Source of the DNA: Candidatus Falkowiibacteriota bacterium
GTDB lineage: Bacteria > Patescibacteriota > Patescibacteriia > CAIXNZ01
Length of the DNA stretch: 10,423 bases
Direction of reading: 5' to 3'
Assembly: GCA_903920975.1 (NCBI GenBank)
Contig: CAIXNZ010000013.1
Span: forward strand, 1-10,423
The notes under the pieces were generated by a model. That model ran no database searches and was not told where the DNA came from. It saw only the letters and a list, made by a program, of their open reading frames with translations. Positions 1 to 4,983 of this stretch are shown here, piece after piece. The translations under genes and the position numbers were made by a program. Positions within the stretch are counted from its first letter, which is position 1, and every line of letters starts with the position of its first letter.

Positions 1-494
1 ATATAAATTTTAGATAATAAACCTTCCTGCTCCTGGCCATAAAAGATCAAGCCAGAGGGAATAACCAATTGCACATCATGCAGAGTATGAATATTTTTTA
101 AATCCAAACTTCTGACTGCCATTAAGGTTAAATAGCCCATGCCCTTTAAATTATGAGTCAGCACTAGTTCGGGCTTTTCCTGTTGTAATATTTTTTTTAC
201 TTGTCTGTAAGAATGCCAGTTAAAAGTATCGATAATATGCCAAATTAATCTTTTCCAAATTGGCTGTTTATTTATCTCCACAAAGGAAAAAATATTTCTG
301 GGATAAAAGCGATATACTTTAATATCGTCCATCATGGTCATAAAAAAATTCTTTTTTTCCTGATGGCGGGAAATAGTGATAACAAAAACATCGTGGCCGT
401 CTTTTTTCAGTTCTTTGACAATATTGGAAAAAACAACCTCGGCTCCTCCCCTTTTATATGGCTTGTACAAGCTATTTATTAAAGCGATTTTCAT
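1..494 (-). CDS. GT4-like glycosyltransferase, N-terminal part (runs off the window)
   Basis: The ATG at 494 opens a frame that stays open to the window edge, giving 164 complete codons. It begins MKIALINSLYKPYKRGGAE, the first beta strand and glycine-rich loop typical of the N-terminal Rossmann-like domain of GT4 (GT-B fold) glycosyltransferases. Next come 'ELKKDGHDVFVIT' (second strand) and, at about residues 112-118, 'LVLTHNL', the acceptor-side strand. The C-terminal donor-binding domain lies outside the window. GT4 enzymes move a sugar from a nucleotide donor to a lipid- or glycan-linked acceptor at the inner face of the membrane. The preceding gene on the strand (621-1799) is another GT4 with a similar start (MKIA...KPYK-GG) and nearly the same leader. 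A GTAGG lies just before the ATG, the nearest thing here to a ribosome-binding site. The family call is good; the sugar specificity cannot be read. Confidence 0.85.
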   Translation of the reverse strand, partial: MKIALINSLYKPYKRGGAEVVFSNIVKELKKDGHDVFVITISRHQEKKNFFMTMMDDIKVYRFYPRNIFSFVEINKQPIWKRLIWHIIDTFNWHSYRQVKKILQQEKPELVLTHNLKGMGYLTLMAVRSLDLKNIHTLHDVQLVIPSGLIFYGQEQEGLLSKIY

Positions 495-524
495 AATCCT
501 ACGAAATTACTAATCTTTTACGAA
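495..524 (-). repeat. Leader repeat, copy 1 (upstream of GT4 at 494)
   Basis: Thirty bases directly upstream of the ATG at 494 match the thirty upstream of the ATG at 1799 at about 26 positions. They share an exact core, GTAAAAGATTAGTAATTT (minus strand), followed by CGTAGG or TGTAGG before the start codon. It resembles degenerate 'TTCGTA' short-period repeats that I recall from spacers of Patescibacteria. The GTAGG end could serve as a weak ribosome-binding site. Confidence 0.7.
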
Positions 525-620
525 TATACTAATGCTAAATATTTTATTCCAAATTCTTTGTTCTTAATTCTATATTCCTAATTCTATCCCCACAAAACTT
601 CATTAACCCCATAAACCCCA
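525..620. repeat. Low-complexity spacer with degenerate short-period repeats
   Basis: This is the rest of the spacer between the two GT4 genes. Read on the minus strand it holds two distinct degenerate repeats in succession. The first is a G-run tract over about 588-619, with GGGG three times separated by TTTAT-like linkers. The second is a GAATTA/GGAATA-type tract over about 540-587, in which TAGAATTA-like units recur. No open frame, hairpin terminator or promoter was recognised. Confidence 0.5.
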
Positions 621-1799
621 CTAACTTCTAAGCACATCTTCATAAACACCAACCAACTTTTTAATGAGAATTTCCTGATTAAATAATTTTTCCGCTTTTA
701 TTCTTCCGGCCGCTCCCATTTTTTCTCTTAAAACTTTGTCGGCAAATAGTTTATTAACGCGATTGGCTAAATCGCCTTCTTGTTTTACATCAAATACAAA
801 TCCGTCAATGCCGTCTTCGATCACGCTTCTCACGCCTGGCAATCTTGAGGCCACTACGGGCTTAGCGCAAGCCATAGCCTCAATCAAGGTAATGCCAAAT
901 GCTTCAGAACGGTCAATCGAGGGTAAAACAATCACATCGGCTAAATTATCATATTTTGGCAGATCTTCATCGCCAACCGGGTCGGCAAATATAATTTTAT
1001 CTTTTAAACCGGCTGCCAAGACCTGTTCTTGATATTTTTCCTTCAAATTACCCTCGCCAACAATAAGCAACTTAACCCGATAAAGCGCGTCCTGACTGCC
1101 TGAATAATCCAAAACATTAAAAGAATTGATCAAAAATTGTATGCCCTTAAAATAATGGGCTTTGTCCAGAGCGCCCACAAATAAAAGCACCTTATCAAAT
1201 TCATCATTAATGCCGTATTTATATAATAATTCTTTATCTTTTTCAACAGGAAAAAATCTTTCTAAATCTACGCTGGGTGGCAGTTCAATAAATTTCTCAG
1301 GTTTACCAGCCACCAGTTTTTTAATATTAGAAGTTTGCGCATAATCAAGCGAAGTGACTATTACTTTATCGGCGCATTGGATTATTCGCGGCATGATAAA
1401 TTTGGAGTGGAATTTAAAAAACGGCTTCATAAAAATTCCGCCTACCACATCCATATGATAAGTAATAACCAATTTTATCTTGCTGGCGTTTAATTTTTTG
1501 GCCAACCAAACTAATTCAGCACCGCCAAAAAAAGGATAATGTAAATGCACGATATCAAAGCCTTTTAAACGCCATAGTAATTGCGGCAAAAAGGCGCCAT
1601 TGCCAAATCTGCCAAAAGTTCCCAATCTTTCAATTTTAATTTCACTAGAGATAAAATTTTTATCTTCTTCCTTATAAAGCGGTGTAAAAACCGTAACCTC
1701 ATGCCCTAATTTTACCAAACCAAAAGATTCTTCAGCAGCCATATTGCTTATGCCGCCTTTATAGGGCTTAAATCTGCAGACTACTTGAGCTATTTTCAT
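621..1799 (-). CDS. GT4 family glycosyltransferase (GT-B fold)
   Basis: The 392-residue length is normal for a complete retaining GT4 enzyme. The N-terminal domain starts MKIAQVVCRFKPYKGGIS with the glycine-rich loop at 15-16. 'FDIVHLHYPF' at 81-90 and 'VITYHMD' at 111-117 are the usual acceptor-domain strand and histidine. The C-terminal donor domain has 'LLFVGALDKAHYFKGI' at 205-220 (phosphate-binding loop with Lys218), 'LLIVGEGNL' at 244-252 and the EX7E signature in 'SEAFGITLIEAMACAKPVVAS' (Glu299 and Glu307). 'GIDGFVF' near 330 closes the donor site. There is no signal peptide or membrane helix, so it is probably cytosolic and membrane-associated. It lies between a GT2 gene (127-bp spacer) and another GT4, consistent with stepwise glycan assembly. 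ATG 1799 is chosen because the first strand starts at once. It ends in TAG. The substrate is not predictable. Confidence 0.93.
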   Translation of the reverse strand: MKIAQVVCRFKPYKGGISNMAAEESFGLVKLGHEVTVFTPLYKEEDKNFISSEIKIERLGTFGRFGNGAFLPQLLWRLKGFDIVHLHYPFFGGAELVWLAKKLNASKIKLVITYHMDVVGGIFMKPFFKFHSKFIMPRIIQCADKVIVTSLDYAQTSNIKKLVAGKPEKFIELPPSVDLERFFPVEKDKELLYKYGINDEFDKVLLFVGALDKAHYFKGIQFLINSFNVLDYSGSQDALYRVKLLIVGEGNLKEKYQEQVLAAGLKDKIIFADPVGDEDLPKYDNLADVIVLPSIDRSEAFGITLIEAMACAKPVVASRLPGVRSVIEDGIDGFVFDVKQEGDLANRVNKLFADKVLREKMGAAGRIKAEKLFNQEILIKKLVGVYEDVLRS

Positions 1800-1829
1800 A
1801 TGCCTACAAAATTACTAATCTTTTACAAA
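1800..1829 (-). repeat. Leader repeat, copy 2 (upstream of GT4 at 1799)
   Basis: This is the partner of the element at 495-524. It shares an exact 18-base core and ends TGTAGG five bases before the ATG. A looser relative, with TTTGTAAATTTGTAAC and ATTCGTATATTCG on the plus strand, occupies about 1891-1919 in the same spacer. Confidence 0.7.
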
Positions 1830-1847
1830 TCTACAAAAACTTTTTAG

Positions 1848-1925
1848 TTAAAATATTAATTTTTTTATCCATTCCTCATATTCTGGCTTTTGTAAATTTG
1901 TAACAAATTCGTATATTCGCTTATC
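1848..1925 (-). other. In-frame reading continuation after the GT2 stop (25 codons)
   Basis: Immediately after the TAA of the GT2 gene (1926-1928) the same frame stays open for 25 codons, DKRIYEFVTNLQ followed by KPEYEEWIKKLIF, then meets a second TAA. There is no start codon of its own. The composition is protein-like (charged, amphipathic), but it partly overlaps TTCGTA-type repeat sequence. It could be a former C-terminus cut off by a stop, an error in the sequence, or chance. I do not propose it as an independent gene. Confidence 0.25.
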
Positions 1926-2984
1926 TTACCAAATTATCAAATGTTTAATTATTTGCCAATATAAATTAAAAATGGGATTTACAATGTATTTCAAAAGCGA
2001 ATTATCAATTTCTTGAAATTGAATCTTGCCAGTAAAAAGTCTGACAATTTCCTTATCTCTAACTTGACGCAATCCTGCCTTCTTTTTTCTGGTTGCCAAA
2101 ATAATTTTCCAATTTTTAATATGAAAAAAATAACCATAAACTTTTAATTTTTCTAACCAGAATCCTGAAAATATTGAATAGAAAAATAATCCCAATTCCA
2201 TGATCAATCCGGCTGGAAAAATTAATAACAAAGTGCCAATTTTATAATTTTCTAAAAGGCAGATAAAACGATTGCGCTCCATGTAATAAAATTTTGTAAT
2301 GCTCCTGGAAAATTCATATTTATGATAAACAACGGCTTCAGGAGCGACCAATATTTTATAACCGCTCATTCTCATGCGCCAGCCCAGATCCAGATCTTCA
2401 TGATATAAATATAAATTATTGTCAAAAAGCCCGATTTTTTTCAAAACCTCTGATTTTATTAAAACAGCGGCGCCGCTGGGGTAAGCTATTTCCTTGGGAC
2501 TCAAATCGCCCTCAAATTTTTGATATCCGCCGCTGGAAAAGCCAAAACCCAAAAAATGAATGGAATTACCCAGTGAATTAACCTTGTCTTTCTCGGGCCA
2601 AAGCATCAAGCGCGGCTGAACCGCTGAGATTTTTTCATCACCTTGTAAAACATTGAGTAATTTTGATAAAGAATCAGGCTCAGACATCGTATCCTGATTA
2701 ATTAAATAAATATAATCGTAACCCAACAACAAAGCCTTATCTATGCCAATATTATTGCCTTCGCTAAAACCTAAATTTTTAGGATTTTTAATGAATTCAA
2801 TATCACTAAAATTATTCTGAGCATATTCCAATGAACCATCGCTTGAACCATTATCAACAAAAATGATTCTATAATTTTCTTTGGGATAATCTAATTTTTC
2901 CAAACTGCCCAAGCAATCAGCCAAATATTTTTGGCCGTTATAATTTACTAAAATTATGGCAACTTTGGGCAAACTATTTTCCAT
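1926..2984 (-). CDS. GT2 family glycosyltransferase, rhamnosyltransferase-like
   Basis: This 352-residue GT-A fold enzyme is of the WbbL/rhamnosyltransferase-like GT2 type. Visible motifs are 'VAIILVNYNGQKYL' at 8-21 (first strand and NYN), 'FVDNGSSDGS' at 42-51 (nucleotide-binding Asp44), 'NLGFSEGNNIGI' at 70-81, and 'YLINQDT' at 93-99, where NQD takes the place of the metal-binding DXD, as is common in this subgroup. 'YHEDLDLGWRMRMSGY' at 194-209 carries the catalytic-base region (Glu196, Asp197). A hydrophobic stretch at about 248-275 is likely a membrane anchor, followed by a basic segment (TRKKKAG near 298-304). It would add a sugar to a growing surface glycan at the cytoplasmic face. 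The upstream epimerase is separated by a hairpin (2996-3017). The leader has no Shine-Dalgarno sequence. The reading frame continues after the stop (see 1848-1925). Confidence 0.92.
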   Translation of the reverse strand: MENSLPKVAIILVNYNGQKYLADCLGSLEKLDYPKENYRIIFVDNGSSDGSLEYAQNNFSDIEFIKNPKNLGFSEGNNIGIDKALLLGYDYIYLINQDTMSEPDSLSKLLNVLQGDEKISAVQPRLMLWPEKDKVNSLGNSIHFLGFGFSSGGYQKFEGDLSPKEIAYPSGAAVLIKSEVLKKIGLFDNNLYLYHEDLDLGWRMRMSGYKILVAPEAVVYHKYEFSRSITKFYYMERNRFICLLENYKIGTLLLIFPAGLIMELGLFFYSIFSGFWLEKLKVYGYFFHIKNWKIILATRKKKAGLRQVRDKEIVRLFTGKIQFQEIDNSLLKYIVNPIFNLYWQIIKHLIIW

Positions 2985-2995
2985 ATAGTTTTAAA

Positions 2996-3017
2996 AAGGT
3001 AGAGACGGCTCTACCTT
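2996..3017 (-). terminator. Perfect hairpin, possible terminator or REP-like element
   Basis: AAGGTAGAG and CTCTACCTT form a perfect 9-bp stem around a 4-base loop. On the minus strand the stem runs into TTTTTAAAA, so it could terminate transcription after the epimerase gene, 24 bases past its stop. Against a plain terminator, the core GTAGAGACG...CTCTAC is shared with the 28-bp palindrome inside the RAYT gene (9063-9090), and the hairpin lies only 12 bases before the next start codon. Confidence 0.6.
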
Positions 3018-3040
3018 AATATTTTATACCAGTCGTAAAT

Positions 3041-4072
3041 TTAATCTTTAATTTCTTCTACCTGATTCCAATCAACCATTACTTTATGAGCTTTGGCATA
3101 TTCAATCGTACCCTCCAAGCCCTTATCCAGTGTCACGATTGGAAACCATTCCAATTTTTCTTTGATTAAGCTAATATCGGGAATGCTCAGGCGTGACATA
3201 AATAAAAGCGCATCAGAATAATGAATCTCGGATTTTGAATCAGTCATTTTAATAATTTTTTGGGAAATTTCTGAAACTTTATATTCCTGCGCTGAACCAA
3301 CATTAAACGGTCCGGCTTCATTTGAAGCCATCATTTTTAAACAAGCGGCAATGGCATCTGTGATATGGCACAAGGTCATGCTAAATTTATTATCACCATA
3401 AACCATTAGGGGCTGACCGTCCAAAGCAGCGACAATAAAGTCAGGGATCATATGACCGACAAAAAGAGGCATGCGCGGTCCATAAGTAGTAAAAAATCTT
3501 AAAATCTTGGCATCAATGCCATAGAATTGACGATAGGTATAAACCAATGTTTCGGCAAATTTTTTACCTTCATCGTAACATGAACGAGGTGTCAATGGAT
3601 TTGTCGCATGATAACTATTTTCTACCACAACTGGTTTTTTATCATCGCGCGGTCCATAGACAACCGATGAAGAAGAATGTAGAAATTTAGCTTTATATTT
3701 AACAGCTAAATCTAAGCCGCGCATTGTACCCAAGCCGTTAGATTTTAATGTTTCAATAACATTTTGTGAAAAATTTTTCGGATTAGTCGGGCAGGCAAAA
3801 TTATAGATTTCCTGAACACCCTGAAATTTTATTTTAAATCTTTCCAGCTCTTTATACTTTTCTAAATCAACCAAATTATTAACATCATCATTAATAAAGA
3901 TAAAATTTTCATGGGATAATAAATGGTCAATATTTTCTCTTTTGCCGGAAATAAAATTATCAATACAAATGACATTATTATCGGCCACTAATTTATCGCA
4001 TAAATGCGAACCCATAAACCCCGCCCCGCCAAGAATGAGAATGTTTTTCTTTTCAAAAACCCCGTTAGACAT
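3041..4072 (-). CDS. NAD-dependent sugar epimerase/dehydratase (extended SDR; UXS-like but lacking the key Glu)
   Basis: This 343-residue extended short-chain dehydrogenase/reductase acts on a nucleotide sugar. The Rossmann motif is 'ILILGGAGFMGSHL' (GGAGFMG at 15-21), with Asp38 in 'VICIDNF' for the NAD ribose. The catalytic pair is YXXXK in 'SCYDEGKKFAE' (Tyr166, Lys170), and 'SSSSVVYGP' at 133-141 supplies the serine. 'YNFACPTNP' at 90-98, 'RFFTTYGPRMP' at 192-202 and 'IPDISLIKEKLEW' at 297-309 resemble UDP-glucuronate decarboxylases (UXS, ArnA C-terminal half). In UXS/ArnA the serine motif is followed by a glutamate needed for decarboxylation (TSEVYG); here that position is valine. It is therefore more likely an epimerase or 4,6-dehydratase supplying a donor to the nearby glycosyltransferases. 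It is cytosolic. The leader AAAAAAATATG has no Shine-Dalgarno sequence and is shared with the gene starting at 8757. Confidence 0.88.
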   Translation of the reverse strand: MSNGVFEKKNILILGGAGFMGSHLCDKLVADNNVICIDNFISGKRENIDHLLSHENFIFINDDVNNLVDLEKYKELERFKIKFQGVQEIYNFACPTNPKNFSQNVIETLKSNGLGTMRGLDLAVKYKAKFLHSSSSVVYGPRDDKKPVVVENSYHATNPLTPRSCYDEGKKFAETLVYTYRQFYGIDAKILRFFTTYGPRMPLFVGHMIPDFIVAALDGQPLMVYGDNKFSMTLCHITDAIAACLKMMASNEAGPFNVGSAQEYKVSEISQKIIKMTDSKSEIHYSDALLFMSRLSIPDISLIKEKLEWFPIVTLDKGLEGTIEYAKAHKVMVDWNQVEEIKD

Positions 4073-4130
4073 ATTTTTTTAAATAATTAATTATTACTAG
4101 TTATATTTTATCAAAATTCGCTAAAAAAAT

Positions 4131-4199
4131 AAAGTGGACAGATAATGGCTAAGATTAAAGAATTTTTAGCAATATCGTCTTTATCTTATAGACCACTTT
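4131..4199. repeat. Long imperfect hairpin at the left end of the repeat region
   Basis: Three nested complementary pairs enclose one another: AAAGTGG (4131-4137) with CCACTTT (4193-4199), AGATAA (4140-4145) with TTATCT (4181-4186), and GCTAA (4148-4152) with TTAGC (4166-4170). The right outer arm is also the left arm of the next hairpin (4191-4234), so two alternative folds compete. The stretch 4073-4130, between the epimerase start and this hairpin, is AT-rich and shows no convincing promoter. Confidence 0.45.
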
Positions 4200-4311
4200 C
4201 TTTAGACCAGCATCGCATGGTGCTGGTAGTGGTCGATTAACTAATGTCTATCGCGGGCTAAAGCCCGCTATAAGGTCAAACTTTTACCTTATAGGCCACT
4301 TTTAGTGGCCG
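4193..4311. repeat. Hairpin-array unit, copy 1 of a ~120-bp direct repeat
   Basis: This is nearly identical to 4384-4504, with about five substitutions and two single-base length changes. It contains four successive stems. An outer GACCACT (4191-4197) pairs with AGTGGTC (4228-4234), with an inner stem ACCAGCA (4206-4212)/TGCTGGT (4221-4227). GCGGGCT (4253-4259) pairs with AGCCCGC (4262-4268). CTATAAGGT (4268-4276) pairs with ACCTTATAG (4286-4294). GGCCACT (4294-4300) pairs with AGTGGCC (4304-4310). Consecutive stems touch or share one base. There is no reading frame and no poly-T tail typical of terminators. Confidence 0.85.
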
Positions 4312-4383
4312 TATGACAAAGCTTTATCCATCGCGGGCTAAAAGCCCGCTATAAGGTTAAGGTCAAACTCTTAACCTTACAGG
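4312..4383. repeat. Hairpin-array unit B between the two long copies
   Basis: GCGGGCT (4333-4339), a loop of AAA, and AGCCCGC (4343-4349) are followed by a longer second stem: CTATAAGGTTAA (4349-4360) pairs with TTAACCTTACAG (4371-4382), with a single A/C mismatch on the plus strand that becomes G-T on the minus strand. The stem-two insertion (GTTAAG) is matched on the other side, so the unit has lengthened while staying paired. Confidence 0.8.
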
Positions 4384-4504
4384 CCACTTTCTTCAGACCA
4401 GCATCGCATGGTGCTGGTAGTGGTCGATTGACTAATGTCTATCGCGGGCTAAAAGCCCGCTATAAGGTCAAACTCTTAACCTTACAGGCCACTTCTAGTG
4501 GCCG
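4384..4504. repeat. Hairpin-array unit, copy 2 of the ~120-bp direct repeat
   Basis: The second copy is offset 191-193 bases from 4193-4311. GGCCACT (4382-4388) pairs with AGTGGTC (4419-4425) through one G-T pair on the plus strand, and the inner CCAGCA/TGCTGG hairpin is kept. Then come GCGGGCT (4444-4450)/AGCCCGC (4454-4460), CTATAAGGT (4460-4468)/ACCTTACAG (4479-4487), and GGCCACT (4487-4493)/AGTGGCC (4497-4503). Confidence 0.85.
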
Positions 4505-4550
4505 ATTGACTCAATGTCTATCGCGGACTAAAGTCCGCTATAAGGTCAAA
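4505..4550. repeat. Hairpin-array unit D, truncated, with a compensated stem
   Basis: GCGGACT (4523-4529) pairs with AGTCCGC (4532-4538). Compared with the GCGGGCT/AGCCCGC stems of the other units, both arms have changed (G to A and C to T), which preserves pairing. It is followed by TATAAGGTCAAA without the ACCTT partner, so the array breaks off inside stem two. The end lies about 15 bases beyond the GtrA stop codon in the transcribed direction. Confidence 0.75.
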
Positions 4551-4564
4551 TAAGAGATGAAGTT

Positions 4565-4969
4565 TTAATCTTTTTTAAATGTCCAATATTTATTAGCCAT
4601 AAAATTCCAGCTTAAACCAATGACAATTGCAATAACCTTAGCCAACAAATCATACATATTTAAATTGTGAACGCCTATATAAAAAATAATATTATAAAGA
4701 AAAAAGTAGACAATGCCTATTAAAAAAAACTTGGCAGACTGGCTTTTAATCTTTTTTTCAAAATTGTTAAATGTCCAATATTTATTAACAAAAAAACTAA
4801 AAGTCATGGCCACTAAGATAGCCAGCATGTTTGCATAAAGAAAAAATAATCCGATGCTGCGGCTGAAAAATAAATAAACACCATAGTCTATGATGGTGTT
4901 AAAAATGCCGACTACGCAAAACCTGACAAATTGCCAAAAGGTTTCTTTTCTGTATAAATCTTGCAGCAT
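4565..4969 (-). CDS. GtrA-family membrane protein
   Basis: From ATG 4969 this is a 134-residue, very hydrophobic protein, the usual length for the GtrA family. It has four predicted helices at roughly 14-35, 42-61, 79-99 and 107-125. The family signature NKYWTF occurs twice, at 62-67 after helix two and at 126-131 after helix four, showing the two-fold internal repeat of the fold. Family members are thought to help move polyprenyl-linked sugars across the membrane or to assist arabinogalactan or O-antigen glucosylation. That fits the glycosyltransferases further along the strand. An in-frame TTG at 4981 would add four residues (LLIF, read MLIF) two bases after the protease stop. I prefer the ATG, which leaves a 14-base gap. 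A 21-base stretch coding the NKYWTF region is identical in both halves (4575-4595 and 4767-4787). Confidence 0.88.
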   Translation of the reverse strand: MLQDLYRKETFWQFVRFCVVGIFNTIIDYGVYLFFSRSIGLFFLYANMLAILVAMTFSFFVNKYWTFNNFEKKIKSQSAKFFLIGIVYFFLYNIIFYIGVHNLNMYDLLAKVIAIVIGLSWNFMANKYWTFKKD

Positions 4970-4983
4970 GAAAATTAACAATT

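Noticed and set aside
588..619. G-quadruplex on the minus strand from the GGGG runs
   Set aside because: Only three G-runs are present and one linker is long, so the usual four-run motif is not met.
736..1032. Plus-strand open frames, including 736-1032, 1162-1344, 4890-5093, 5680-5916, 9359-9553 and 9764-10057
   Set aside because: Each lies wholly or largely opposite a well-supported minus-strand gene and shows no recognisable motif or domain. They are antisense shadows.
4086..4114. Promoter for the epimerase gene: TTGATA (4109-4114), 17-base spacer, ATTAAT (4086-4091), minus strand
   Set aside because: The -35 match is fair but the -10 match is only 4 of 6, and such matches are expected by chance in sequence this AT-rich.
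4250..4540. CRISPR array made of the four GCGGGCT-containing repeats
   Set aside because: Spacings are irregular (about 80, 111 and 79 bases), the sequences between repeats are themselves repeated and palindromic, and no cas genes are present.
4970..4981. TTG start for GtrA at 4981
   Set aside because: The ATG at 4969 is in frame, gives the normal family length and lies nearer the conserved start of helix one. No ribosome-binding site favours the TTG.
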